The notes: generated by a model not told the origin, from the sequence alone. 64,000 nucleotides of DNA from Rothia nasimurium (GCF_928381705.1 NZ_CAKMSR010000002.1:248001-312000); one strand, 5' to 3'. Positions 49,788-57,950 are shown, numbered from the stretch's first letter. Numbers and translations are program-made.

Positions 49788-50534
49788 TTACGCCACCTCC
49801 TCAAGCGGGGCCAGCTCAGCCAGCAACCACTCCAGAGTCTTAGTCGTGAACCTGGGTTGGAATCGCTCCTTGCCACCCCATTTACCGGAGGGGTGGCGAA
49901 CCGCGTACCCCTTATCAATCGCCGCCGAATACACATCAAGACGAAACCCAGGGGTAAGAATCTTCTTCTCCCGCAACACTCGCTTCACATCAGCTTCGTT
50001 CACGGGGAAATGTTCGCGTAGAGACTTGCACAGATCACGGAAACCAAAAGTATGCTCAGGTGTCAGAATCTTGTCGTACACCTCAGCCTTGGGGCGGGCA
50101 ACTTCCAACTCCCGGCGTGACTCCTCAGCCTGCGCCCGAAGCAGCTCGAAAACCTCAAGCACCTTCTCTGCCTCAGTTTTAGGCTTCTCATACGCCCCGG
50201 TCTTACGAATAGCCGGGAGGACGTCGTCTGTTACCCACGATTCGAATGGTTCCGCAGCTGGGGAATTAGAGCGCATAATAACCCGGTACAGGTTGCCCTC
50301 GTCAATGATGGTGGTGAGCTGACGACCACCGGCCGTAGGGGTATAAGTTTTGCTTACCCCCTTTTCGCGGAGCCTGTTGGCTACCACTGAGGCGTTGGTC
50401 AGCCCAAGTGCCTTCACCAAGTCAGCCAGCACGAACCAAGGCTCACCCTCTACGAGCAGCGCCCGCAGGGTCAGCCCGTTGAAGTCGAAAGTCTGCACAT
50501 CAGCATGTGCGTTGTTGTTTGATAGAATTTCCAT
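49788..50534 (-). CDS. Antirepressor with Bro-N and KilA-C domains
   Basis: The 248-aa protein has an N-terminal Bro-N domain (GEPWFVLADLVKALGLTNAS, TIIDEGNLYRVIMRSNSPAA, FESWVTDDVLPAIRKTGAY), a coiled linker, and a C-terminal KilAC domain (TFGFRDLCKSLREHFPVNEA, GFRLDVYSAAIDKGYAVRHP). Such proteins bind or titrate CI-like repressors and promote lytic growth. It is in the early operon and faces the divergent + strand gene. Confidence 0.87.
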   Translation of the reverse strand: MEILSNNNAHADVQTFDFNGLTLRALLVEGEPWFVLADLVKALGLTNASVVANRLREKGVSKTYTPTAGGRQLTTIIDEGNLYRVIMRSNSPAAEPFESWVTDDVLPAIRKTGAYEKPKTEAEKVLEVFELLRAQAEESRRELEVARPKAEVYDKILTPEHTFGFRDLCKSLREHFPVNEADVKRVLREKKILTPGFRLDVYSAAIDKGYAVRHPSGKWGGKERFQPRFTTKTLEWLLAELAPLEEVA

Positions 50535-50631
50535 TGGATTAATCCCCTTTCATGGGAAATCAAAAGCCCCCTGTGTGCTGTACACGCCAGGGGGCTAACC
50601 TTTATATTGATTGACCGATAGAGAAGAAAAT

Positions 50632-51498
50632 ATGTTTGAACCGATTCGTGTGGCTCCCTATACTCACCGAATGGGGCTTCGAGAGCCTTTCGCACTTACT
50701 GATAAAATTTCCGACCGACCCGGCGCGAAAATAGCACTACAATTATGGGTAAGCAGTGCCACCTATTACGTAGGAGACGATTCGGACTTTCAACGTTTCT
50801 TACTTCAGTACGATATTGATAATTTTAAATATTCAAGGTTTGACTCTATAGACTACGTAGCGACTTTCGATTCTTGGGTATGCAAGTCAGATGAAAATTT
50901 GCTCGATGGAATAGATTTTATTCTTCAGCACATTAATACCTGGACAGGGCACGAAAAACTCAAAGAGTTTAGCCTTATTACCGAAGCTGCGAACCTGAAC
51001 TACCAATACAGCGAAGAAGCGCCACACAGGCTTATGCACCGCGTTCTACCAGCAGTTCAGAAGCAGTACCTACATACCGCTCACACAGTTCCCGAGGTGA
51101 CATCTCACCTACTCTCAAATGCATGGAAAGAAGCATACGGGCACAAGGGAGACCCACAGAAGGCATGGGATGAAGCGCGCAAAGCTGTAGAGAATATCCT
51201 CAAGCCAATTGTTCACCCGAAAAATAACAACTCAACCATCACAAAACTCATACGAGATATTGAGGTAAAGCCCAGTAAGTACCGTTGCTCAATCCCGCTT
51301 AAGCCCGGCGAGGACACGAGCCCTGTGCTCAAGTTCGTCGAACTGCTTAAGATGATGCCCTACGCTGAAGTACATCACGGCGGAAACATAACGCTGGAAT
51401 CTGTTGAGCCTACCCGTGAGAACGCCAAGACCCAGGCGCTTCTGGCGGCAACGATATGTCAAATCGTTGCTGACGGCGGCTTTACCCTCGCAGAGTAA
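50632..51498 (+). CDS. Divergent AT-rich gene, abortive-infection/HEPN-like C-terminal region (tentative)
   Basis: The product is 288 aa from ATG 50632 (AGAGAAG upstream). It is AT-richer than its neighbours and is on the opposite strand to the early operon. The C-terminal half (HLLSNAWKEAYGHKGDPQKA, then EARKAVENILKPIVHPKNNN and HHGGN) resembles a family of actinobacterial proteins linked with Abi-like functions; the match is from memory and is weak. No membrane part. Likely a lysogen-expressed moron; defence is a hypothesis. Confidence 0.65.
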   Translation: MFEPIRVAPYTHRMGLREPFALTDKISDRPGAKIALQLWVSSATYYVGDDSDFQRFLLQYDIDNFKYSRFDSIDYVATFDSWVCKSDENLLDGIDFILQHINTWTGHEKLKEFSLITEAANLNYQYSEEAPHRLMHRVLPAVQKQYLHTAHTVPEVTSHLLSNAWKEAYGHKGDPQKAWDEARKAVENILKPIVHPKNNNSTITKLIRDIEVKPSKYRCSIPLKPGEDTSPVLKFVELLKMMPYAEVHHGGNITLESVEPTRENAKTQALLAATICQIVADGGFTLAE

Positions 51499-51684
51499 AT
51501 AGGTCACCACAAAGGGAGCCACGGCGTCATAAACTTCTACGGGGTCGTATGGGTTATCAAGTTCCCTGAGCTTATTCTCTAATTTCAGTCTGTGGGAAAA
51601 TGGGATAAATGTTGGTCTATTGAAAAATTCAAGAATAGTTGTTTTCTCAGACAAAGAGTTATCCTTTTCTTTAATTTTACGCAT
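51289..51684 (-). CDS. Unknown gene overlapping the end of the 50632 gene (antisense)
   Basis: The frame encodes 131 aa from ATG 51684, whose start overlaps the stop region of the preceding small gene by 8 bp, which supports translation. The first 60 residues (EFFNRPTFIPFSHRLKLENK) lie outside the + strand gene; the last 70 are antisense to it (51289-51498). No family recognised. The overlapping part may be spurious. Confidence 0.42.
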   Translation of the reverse strand: MRKIKEKDNSLSEKTTILEFFNRPTFIPFSHRLKLENKLRELDNPYDPVEVYDAVAPFVVTYLLCEGKAAVSNDLTYRCRQKRLGLGVLTGRLNRFQRYVSAVMYFSVGHHLKQFDELEHRARVLAGLKRD

Positions 51685-51970
51685 TTGACTTACCCATTCC
51701 TAACTTCTCGAATTCTTCCTGCCATATCTGCTGGCTAATCTCACGAATCTCAGACCAAATGAATGTTGAAATCTCAAGGTAAGAGAACGCTGGCTCGTCA
51801 AGCCGTGCACCCTTTTGAGCAACAATTTCGCTGAGCTTCTGCTCAAAATCAATGAGCTGCACAATGCGAGGGTCAAGCCCGTATGGAGAGTCGATATTTT
51901 CGCCCATACGGCGCATGACAGCGCCCTGTACTTCTCCTCGTTGCTTTAGTATTTCGAGTAGATTGGCCAT
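51677..51970 (-). CDS. Small unknown phage protein
   Basis: The product is 97 aa from ATG 51970 (AAAGGAG 8 bases upstream). Helical and acidic (RIVQLIDFEQKLSEIVAQKG, TFIWSEIREISQQIWQEEFE). Located between the antirepressor block and an unexplained 320-bp gap. Unknown function. Confidence 0.58.
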   Translation of the reverse strand: MANLLEILKQRGEVQGAVMRRMGENIDSPYGLDPRIVQLIDFEQKLSEIVAQKGARLDEPAFSYLEISTFIWSEIREISQQIWQEEFEKLGMGKSNA

Positions 51971-52060
51971 CTGGTAGACTCCTTTGCAACATTCGGCCCG
52001 CAACGCTCCTTCCGCTTGCGGGTCATTTCCTTTTTCAGGTAGGTCAGCGGGGCACCCCAA

Positions 52061-52383
52061 TGGGTTTCAAAAGCTAAATGGGTGAACTGTCATGTTTAAA
52101 GCTTTTTGCACTTAGGTGGGGTGTCCCGCTTCGCGCCTCCCCTGGGTCTTGCACCCAGCAGTGTCTCTACAAGGTGAGAGGCATATCTTGCACGGCGCGA
52201 CCTAGCGCCATGACTCCCAACCGTCTACCGTTACCTCCCGAAAGCCTTATGGGCTGTACCCCCCTACGCTCTGGCAGGGGCTCTTTCAGGGTGTAGGGCC
52301 GAGCGCGGTGTCTCGCTAGCCCCGTATCTCTCCACGGCGGGATATTCAATTTCCAAACAGCACCCCCGCTTATAGCCCAGGGG
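52061..52383. other. Noncoding 320-bp stretch with possible RNA structure
   Basis: No convincing gene is seen. The region contains several short hairpins, e.g. GGGT/ACCC around 52140, plus GC-rich patches. It lies between the excisionase-like gene and the 51677 gene, both on the minus strand, so a transcript would cross it. It may hold a leader or small RNA. Confidence 0.4.
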
Positions 52384-52632
52384 TTAGGCCGCCCGCAGAA
52401 CCTGCGAGCCTTTACGCCTTGCGGCGCCCGGCCAATAAATCGGCTCTTCCGCATGGGCATCGAGGTAATCCTCAAGCCACTGCACCCGGTACTGAACTTG
52501 TCGCCCAGCGCGGGTAAATCTTGGTGCAGTACCGGCGGTACGCCAGCCCCGCAAAGTCTCGGGTTTCACCCCGAGATATTCCGCAGCCTCCGACTCAGTC
52601 AGCCGCGCCCTCGGATCTAACGGCTCAAACAT
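52384..52632 (-). CDS. Excisionase-like helix-turn-helix protein
   Basis: The 82-aa protein has the HTH_17/Xis pattern: LTESEAAEYLGVKPETLRGW, then PRFTRAGRQVQYRVQWLEDY. It starts immediately after the antirepressor stop. In temperate phages such early-operon proteins bind att arms and steer the integrase to excision, or act as regulators. Confidence 0.8.
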   Translation of the reverse strand: MFEPLDPRARLTESEAAEYLGVKPETLRGWRTAGTAPRFTRAGRQVQYRVQWLEDYLDAHAEEPIYWPGAARRKGSQVLRAA

Positions 52633-53409
52633 CTAAGCCGCCAAAAGAAACTGCCCAAAATAACGGGCAAAAACCTGCTCAAACAAAGGACGGTCAGCTT
52701 CCGTATACGCCAGAACCTGCCGAACCTGCCCATTAGCAAGCGTCAGCGGCGACTTGCCAGGTTCCACACCGTGCTCCGAGATGTAGGCCTTCTTCACTTC
52801 TTTGCCGAACTGACCAGCACGCTTCATCTGCGACCGTGACAGGTTCTTTTCCTTTAAGAAATCAGTGGTATAAAGCGGGGTACGAGCTGGGTCAAGCTCC
52901 GGCACTTCATGGAGTGAGCGAGCAAGGACGACACGGGCTTTAGCTTCTAGGTGGTCAGGGTGAACCAGACCCTTAGCCGCCTGCAAAGCGTTAAGCTGAG
53001 ACTGACAGGCAAGCTGCAACGCCTGCTCCTTGAACTGGGCGACCTCAATCTCCTTCACCTGCACGTTGAAACGAGTCGCAGAGCCGGTAGTGAAGTAATC
53101 ATTGAGGGCTTTAGCAGCCTCCTTCTGGTAGGCGATAAGCACCGGGCGAGCCTCAGGCTTAACCTTGTTCTCACTAAGGGCCGCCAGCCACATCGGCACA
53201 GCGTCCTTATGCAAAGCCGTCATTTCACGGGTTTTCCCGTCCGCACCAACCGTTTCGATTTTCGAAACAGTTGCCCAGCTCTTTTCTCGCAGCTTTACAG
53301 TCTGGCTAGCGAAGCTGATTCCGAGGGCGTCGCACATAGGCTTCAGAGCAATAAACTCTTCCTCGACCACCTGTAGGCCGGGGGTGTTCTCAATCTTGAT
53401 TAGCTCCAT
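52633..53409 (-). CDS. Antirepressor with P22_AR_N-like domain
   Basis: The 258-aa protein begins LIKIENTPGLQVVEEEFIAL and continues PMCDALGISFASQTVKLREK and SWATVSKIETVGADGKTREM, the P22 antirepressor N-terminal fold, followed by PMWLAALSENKVKPEARPVL. The C-terminal half is a different helical domain. With the Bro-N/KilAC protein it is the second antirepressor of this phage. Confidence 0.85.
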   Translation of the reverse strand: MELIKIENTPGLQVVEEEFIALKPMCDALGISFASQTVKLREKSWATVSKIETVGADGKTREMTALHKDAVPMWLAALSENKVKPEARPVLIAYQKEAAKALNDYFTTGSATRFNVQVKEIEVAQFKEQALQLACQSQLNALQAAKGLVHPDHLEAKARVVLARSLHEVPELDPARTPLYTTDFLKEKNLSRSQMKRAGQFGKEVKKAYISEHGVEPGKSPLTLANGQVRQVLAYTEADRPLFEQVFARYFGQFLLAA

Positions 53410-53461
53410 GAGTAGGGGATCCTTTCCAATTCACATGACCTGCAAGTAAGTCGCAGACCAT

Positions 53462-53722
53462 CTAAGCCATTTGTTTCTGTTCCATTTGAAACAGCTCGAC
53501 CAAAAAAATATGGTCAGTTTTCATAGCCAGAGCCTCAGTGATAGCCCCAGCCGTCTTAGAGCTGCAAGTACCTCGATAGCCACTGGATATGTTCCAGACC
53601 GTCTGAGGGTTTAGCCCCGCTCTTTTTGCAAGGGCCTTGTAGTCCAGCCCTCGGATTTCCATAGCCCAGTTCAGATTGTAGGTATCAACCTTGATTCGAC
53701 CGGGCTGGGTTCGCACTTTCAT
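53462..53722 (-). CDS. Cro-like HTH regulator
   Basis: The product is 86 aa from ATG 53722 (AGGTGA upstream; an earlier in-frame ATG at 53776 lies in the promoter). NWAMEIRGLDYKALAKRAGL followed by NPQTVWNISSGYRG is an XRE/Cro helix-turn-helix. It is divergent from the repressor and is the first gene of the lytic operon, the position of cro. Confidence 0.82.
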   Translation of the reverse strand: MKVRTQPGRIKVDTYNLNWAMEIRGLDYKALAKRAGLNPQTVWNISSGYRGTCSSKTAGAITEALAMKTDHIFLVELFQMEQKQMA

Positions 53723-53767
53723 GGCGTCACCTGTTTCGTTCGTTTCTGTTCCGTTTGGCACACCTCC

Positions 53768-53797
53768 AGCATACACACACGTTTACGATTTTGTAAA
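53768..53797 (-). promoter_or_regulatory. Lytic (PR-like) promoter overlapping operator 1
   Basis: On the minus strand TTTACA (53792-53797) and TATGCT (53768-53773) are 18 bp apart, driving the Cro-like gene. The -35 lies inside palindrome O1, so repressor binding would block it. Confidence 0.6.
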
Positions 53798-53798
53798 C
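53781..53798. promoter_or_regulatory. Operator O1
   Basis: GTTTAC-GATTTT-GTAAAC is an 18-bp inverted repeat in the gap between cro- and cI-like genes. It matches O2 in its arms. Confidence 0.7.
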
Positions 53799-53858
53799 GC
53801 ACATGAGATAATTTTTCTCGTGGGGCTTGGAAGTACGCGAGTTTCACGCTTGTAATTT

Positions 53859-53875
53859 GTTTATAATCCATAAAC
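53859..53875. promoter_or_regulatory. Operator O2 over the repressor promoter
   Basis: GTTTA-TAATCCA-TAAAC is a 17-bp inverted repeat that covers a + strand TATAAT (53862-53867), the likely -10 of the repressor gene, so autoregulation is expected. A weaker GTTTCA...TGTAAT element at 53841 may be a third site. Confidence 0.65.
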
Positions 53876-53918
53876 ATAACCCCTTGTCAGGGCGACATTT
53901 CAGCGAGACTATCAAGAC

Positions 53919-54443
53919 ATGAGCAAACTATCTGAACACCTAAACAATTTGAACCGCGGAGAGCTTTCGACGCGCCAAATTTCCAACATGGCCGCCAAGC
54001 AGGGTGTATCAGCAAGCCATGTAACACTGTCTCGCTACCTGCGGGGAGATCACCCAATCCCCGCCAAGCGCGCCCCTCTGGAAGCTTTCGCAATAGCTTT
54101 CGGCGTCTCTGTTGAACCTCTCATAGAGCTGGGGAATCAGTCGGAGGAAGGGTATCCTTTCGAGCTACCTGCGAAAGCTGCAACCCTCAACGAAGCGGAG
54201 CGTGCCGCGATTCTTCATCTCATTGACGTCATGGTTGCCAGCAAGCTACCCACATCGCTCCCCGGCACCGTCGCTCACCAGGTAGAAGAAATACGGCGTG
54301 AGCAAGAACTGGAGCGCCTGGCGAATAAGTTTGGTGACTTCCACCCGGAGCGGGCTGGTTATGATCTGGCTGCGCACCACGACGACGAAGCCCGGGCGCG
54401 CATGGACTGGCTCGACAACCTCGGCGAAGAACCACAAGACTAA
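53919..54443 (+). CDS. CI-like immunity repressor
   Basis: The 174-aa protein starts with an XRE helix-turn-helix (STRQISNMAAKQGVSASHVT, LSRYLRGDHPIPAKRAPLEA; about 15-65) and continues with a helical oligomerisation-like part (VEEIRREQELERLANKFGDF). There is no peptidase/LexA-like domain, so induction must use another route such as the antirepressors or the ImmA-like protease encoded further right. It faces the Cro-like gene across O1/O2. Confidence 0.85.
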   Translation: MSKLSEHLNNLNRGELSTRQISNMAAKQGVSASHVTLSRYLRGDHPIPAKRAPLEAFAIAFGVSVEPLIELGNQSEEGYPFELPAKAATLNEAERAAILHLIDVMVASKLPTSLPGTVAHQVEEIRREQELERLANKFGDFHPERAGYDLAAHHDDEARARMDWLDNLGEEPQD

Positions 54444-54473
54444 AACACCCACACAATACAAGGAAAGCAGAAC

Positions 54474-55475
54474 ATGAAATACGGCTACAGACTCTTCACC
54501 ATCAATCTCCTCAAAGAACACCGCAGAACAGCACTCCCTTTCACCACTGATGCTTTGCACGTACCAGACGGCACAGCAGTAGATGACATCCTCAACATCG
54601 CCAACGCAAACATCGGCGTAAAATACTTCCACCCTCTGAAGCACCTACGCTACATGCCAGAAGACCGCAACGAGCTCGACCCCGAAAAAGACAAAGCACT
54701 TACCTTCATTAGCGCCGAGCACAGTAGCGGCTACATCACCTTCGAGTTCCGCTGGGGCAAACCAGGCTCCCACGACACAGCCCTCAGCCGCAGAGATGTC
54801 GACGTACCACTCGGCACCGAAGCCGCACCCTCAAACCTCTTCAGAGCAGTCCTATACCTACCAAAGGGCAACACCAAGACCGGAATTCTCGCCGTAGAAA
54901 CACTAGGCCGCCTCAACGTCGCCTCAGACTTCATCAGATATATCTCATGCCTACTCGAAGACTACAGCGTTGCTCAACCACTCCCACAGCCCGGGTGGTG
55001 GGACTTCCGCATCCAGCCCGCAGCAGACGCCAACAGGCTCGAACGTCAACTCGAAAATGGAACCATCAAAGAGGTAAAGCTCCAAGTAAAACGTGTAGAT
55101 CAAGACGGACGACGCCACGAAGCTGAGAAAACCTACACTCAAACAGCATTTACCGACGATGAAGCAGCTGAAGTCAAGCGCACATCCACCAGCTGGTTCC
55201 GGAAAAAGATCACCCCAGAAATGGAAGACGACTCAGACATCAGAGACGTAGTTGCTCATGTCGCACCTGAAGTTGAAAACATCGACTGGAATGACGGATC
55301 AATTACTTTCCGCACCGATGATGGCCAGAACAAAACCATCAGCCCCGACGACATGTCAGCTGTCTTTCAATACCACCTGGGAACACGTCGCCCATCGATG
55401 ATGGAGTTCATCGACAGTTCACGATCTACAGCACATGCTCTTCAAGAACCCCTCGAGATTGAGCTAGATTTATAA
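54474..55475 (+). CDS. Unknown protein between repressor and integrase
   Basis: The 333-aa soluble protein starts 30 bp after the repressor and is probably co-transcribed. N-terminal half: YRLFTINLLKEHRRTALPFT, then FHPLKHLRYMPEDRNELDPE; C-terminal half is acidic/basic and mixed (EAEKTYTQTAFTDDEAAEVK). No motif recognised. Because it is made with the repressor in lysogens and is followed by a 4-TM protein, a superinfection-immunity or defence role is a fair guess, no more. Confidence 0.7.
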   Translation: MKYGYRLFTINLLKEHRRTALPFTTDALHVPDGTAVDDILNIANANIGVKYFHPLKHLRYMPEDRNELDPEKDKALTFISAEHSSGYITFEFRWGKPGSHDTALSRRDVDVPLGTEAAPSNLFRAVLYLPKGNTKTGILAVETLGRLNVASDFIRYISCLLEDYSVAQPLPQPGWWDFRIQPAADANRLERQLENGTIKEVKLQVKRVDQDGRRHEAEKTYTQTAFTDDEAAEVKRTSTSWFRKKITPEMEDDSDIRDVVAHVAPEVENIDWNDGSITFRTDDGQNKTISPDDMSAVFQYHLGTRRPSMMEFIDSSRSTAHALQEPLEIELDL

Positions 55476-55502
55476 CAAAGGAAAGTTAAAAGGAGGTGCA
55501 GC

Positions 55503-56015
55503 ATGCTAGTGAAAGATGCACTTAAGGAGATACAAGGCAGTACCAGGCTTCCTCGCGTGAGCAGGTGGGCCCTGTTTATCTTTGGTGTCCCTCTGGCCGC
55601 TAGCCTGCTCATTCTCTTCTTCAATGTTTCTATTACTGCGCCTGCCGCGATTCTAACCATGGTCGCGTTGCTCTTTAGCGGGTATCTTTCAGGCTTCGTC
55701 CACTACTCAACAATTAGGCAAAAGCTAACAGAGCAAGAGGAAGAGTACACATACTCCAGAGCCCCTGAACGTAGGTTTGTGGATCATACTGCCACGCTGC
55801 TCCTATTTGGTGCATGCTGTTCCGCCGCCTCTGCAGCCGTGCTGGCATGCATTATCGCGGTTACCCCTGCAAATACCGCGCTGTGCCCAATCGCCTCAGC
55901 GGCGGTAGCCGCAACGGCCCTGACCCCGATTACCCTTTTTGCCAAGGTTGCCACTCTCTTGTCGCAGGTCTATAAGCAGGTTGTTTCTAAGCCCCAGACG
56001 CCTAAAACATACTAA
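55503..56015 (+). CDS. Four-TM membrane protein paired with the 54474 gene
   Basis: The 170-aa protein has AAAGGAGG ahead of its ATG and four predicted membrane segments (about 22-42, 44-66, 96-120, 122-147), with a charged cytoplasmic-looking loop (68-94, RQKLTEQEEEYTYSRAPERR) and a basic tail. It is 27 bp downstream of the unknown gene. A soluble partner plus a membrane partner is a recurring layout in phage exclusion and defence pairs. Unknown family. Confidence 0.7.
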   Translation: MLVKDALKEIQGSTRLPRVSRWALFIFGVPLAASLLILFFNVSITAPAAILTMVALLFSGYLSGFVHYSTIRQKLTEQEEEYTYSRAPERRFVDHTATLLLFGACCSAASAAVLACIIAVTPANTALCPIASAAVAATALTPITLFAKVATLLSQVYKQVVSKPQTPKTY

Positions 56016-56053
56016 ATAAAATTGGTACACTCATTCGATTAAATGTCGAATTA

Positions 56054-56380
56054 ATGTTCTACTGCCTAGACATCATCAGCACCCACCTCGCCGTAGCGGT
56101 GGCATATACAGACGGTCTCGGGCGCATATGGGTAGACCCCCGGCTCACCCGCACAGAGCGCCGGTGCGCCCTCGTCCACGAACACCGGCACCTCGCCCAC
56201 GGGGACACCTGCCACAGCGAGAAGGCAGAGCGCCGCGCCCGCCGTGAAACCGCGCTCATACTCCTGCCCCAGCTCCCCACAGCCCACGACGACCTCACCC
56301 CGCATCAGGTGGCAGAGCACTACGACGTGACCCTCACCGTCCTCACAGACCGGCTCCTAATAGAACGCGGCGAACTCTAA
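56054..56380 (+). CDS. ImmA/IrrE-family metallopeptidase
   Basis: The 108-aa protein has the zinc-protease motif HEHRHLAHGD (HExxH, His43/His47 region) and a short C-terminal HTH-like end (HQVAEHYDVTLTVLTDRLLI). ImmA-type proteases cleave Xre-type repressors and trigger induction. Just upstream, ATTCGA/TCGAAT (56033-56051) forms an inverted repeat that may be its operator. The CI-like repressor here lacks a self-cleaving domain, which makes an ImmA partner plausible. Confidence 0.82.
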   Translation: MFYCLDIISTHLAVAVAYTDGLGRIWVDPRLTRTERRCALVHEHRHLAHGDTCHSEKAERRARRETALILLPQLPTAHDDLTPHQVAEHYDVTLTVLTDRLLIERGEL

Positions 56381-56455
56381 CCCCTCCCCTATCGCTTCAC
56401 TCACACACACTGGCGCTACATCAGCGCACCCAAAAACAGGAAGGACACCCCTACC

Positions 56456-57646
56456 ATGCCCCGCGAAAGACTCCCCATCGGCGAACTCGGCAGCATCAAC
56501 ACCCGCAAACTCCCCAACGGAAAATGGGAAGCCCGCGCCAGAATCAGAGGCAAAGACGGACGCACCCACCTACTCCAAGCCACCGCCGAAACCAAAACCC
56601 GCGCCACCACCGCTCTCAAAGCCAAAGCCACCAAAACCCTCCCCACAGGCACCAGCGCCATCACCGGCCAAACCCGCCTCACCACCGCAGCCGAAAAATG
56701 GGTCACCACCCTCACCGGCTCCGGCCTCAAACCCTCCACCATCAGAACCTACGAACAAGCCACACGCCTCCACATCATCCCCCTGCTCGGCGAACTCTCC
56801 ATCCAAGAAATCACCACCAGCAGAGTCACCGAGTTCTTACAGCAGGTAGCCGAACCCAGACCCACAGACAACAACGGCACGACACTAGGAGGGCCAACCT
56901 CAGCCGCCCACGCCAAAATCTGCCTCTCCCTGATCTACAAAATGCTCATACACGACGGCGTACTGGAGCACTCCCCCGTAACCCACGCTCAGGCCCCGCG
57001 CCGCAGAGCCCGCCCGGTCAAGGCCATGACTGTAGAGGATATCCTCGGCATACGGCAAGATATTCTGGCCTGGGGTGCCCAGCGGGTACCAGGCCCGCCC
57101 CGGCAGGCCGACTTGCTCCTAGACTTCGTGGACGTCTTGGCCGGTACCGGTATGCGCCCGGGTGAAGTGCTGGCCCTTTCCTGGCGTGATATTTCTTTCG
57201 CCACCGGAGTCATCTTTGTGCATTCCACCTTGACACAGGTCAAGGGGCAGGGGCTAGTAGTGCAGCCGACCCCGAAGAGCCTTTACTCGGAGCGCGGCCT
57301 GCGCATGCCGGAGCTGGTAGAGCGAGTGCTATGGGCGCGGCGCTCACGGGCAGGCAACCCAGTGGACGGCCCAGTCTTTGCTACCCGCAACGGCACCTAT
57401 ATAAGTGACTCGAACATGCGCCGCATGTGGCGGGCGGCTGTGAGCGAAAAATACTCCCATGTATCTTTTGCTGATTATCGGAAGGCCGTAGCTACGCTGA
57501 TTGAACGCGCAGAAGGTATGGAGGCAGCAGGCAAGGCCCTGGGTCACTCCTCGCCGGAGATTACTCGGAAGTATTACGTGGAGCGCGATCAGATCGTGGA
57601 CTTCTCAGAGGTGATTGATTCGGCTCTTGCTCTGGAGATGAAGTGA
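56456..57646 (+). CDS. int: Tyrosine integrase
   Basis: The 396-aa protein has an arm-binding N-terminal part (about 15-55), a SAM-like core-binding domain (75-175) and a catalytic domain. The catalytic domain has Arg234 (GTGMRPGEVLAL), Lys274, Arg342 in SFADYRKAVATL (the usual box-II His is Ala339), His364 (ALGHSSPEIT) and Tyr373/Tyr374 (RKYY). It is next to attR. Codon use changes near 57000: the first half is C-rich, the second half is host-like, hinting at a mosaic gene. Confidence 0.93.
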   Translation: MPRERLPIGELGSINTRKLPNGKWEARARIRGKDGRTHLLQATAETKTRATTALKAKATKTLPTGTSAITGQTRLTTAAEKWVTTLTGSGLKPSTIRTYEQATRLHIIPLLGELSIQEITTSRVTEFLQQVAEPRPTDNNGTTLGGPTSAAHAKICLSLIYKMLIHDGVLEHSPVTHAQAPRRRARPVKAMTVEDILGIRQDILAWGAQRVPGPPRQADLLLDFVDVLAGTGMRPGEVLALSWRDISFATGVIFVHSTLTQVKGQGLVVQPTPKSLYSERGLRMPELVERVLWARRSRAGNPVDGPVFATRNGTYISDSNMRRMWRAAVSEKYSHVSFADYRKAVATLIERAEGMEAAGKALGHSSPEITRKYYVERDQIVDFSEVIDSALALEMK

Positions 57647-57649
57647 TTT

Positions 57650-57672
57650 TGATGGGTTTTTGATGGACTGGG
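57650..57672 (+). repeat. Right integrase arm-type site candidate
   Basis: TGATGGGTTTTTGATGG then ACTGGG; 22 of 23 bases match 15094-15116 in direct orientation. It starts 4 bases after the int stop codon. Confidence 0.55.
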
Positions 57673-57694
57673 GGTATTTGTACCGATAAGAAAA

Positions 57695-57731
57695 GCCCCG
57701 GTTACTAGGTGTTTTTCCTAGTAACCGGGGC
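57695..57731 (-). terminator. Phage-supplied terminator for the rebuilt tRNA-Pro
   Basis: GCCCCGGTTACTAGG pairs with CCTAGTAACCGGGGC; the minus strand then runs into T. It is inside the prophage and resembles the host hairpin at 14895-14930 in position, loop side CTAGG and stem length, but with compensating base changes. Confidence 0.8.
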
Positions 57732-57735
57732 TTTG

Positions 57736-57813
<78 letters not shown>

Positions 57814-57950
57814 ATTGTCTCTCGTGAACTTTGCTGTTCCCTTGAGCACTCGTATAACTATACACACCTCTTTGAGAGAGTGCAAAATCGAAAACCGGGT
57901 TTTTGGGGCTTTTTTGGAGCGTTTTAGGTCACATTTCAAATGGGCCGGTG

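Noticed and set aside
56570..56806. Gly-rich minus-strand frame in the integrase
   Set aside because: Antisense shadow of the C-rich N-terminal half of int.
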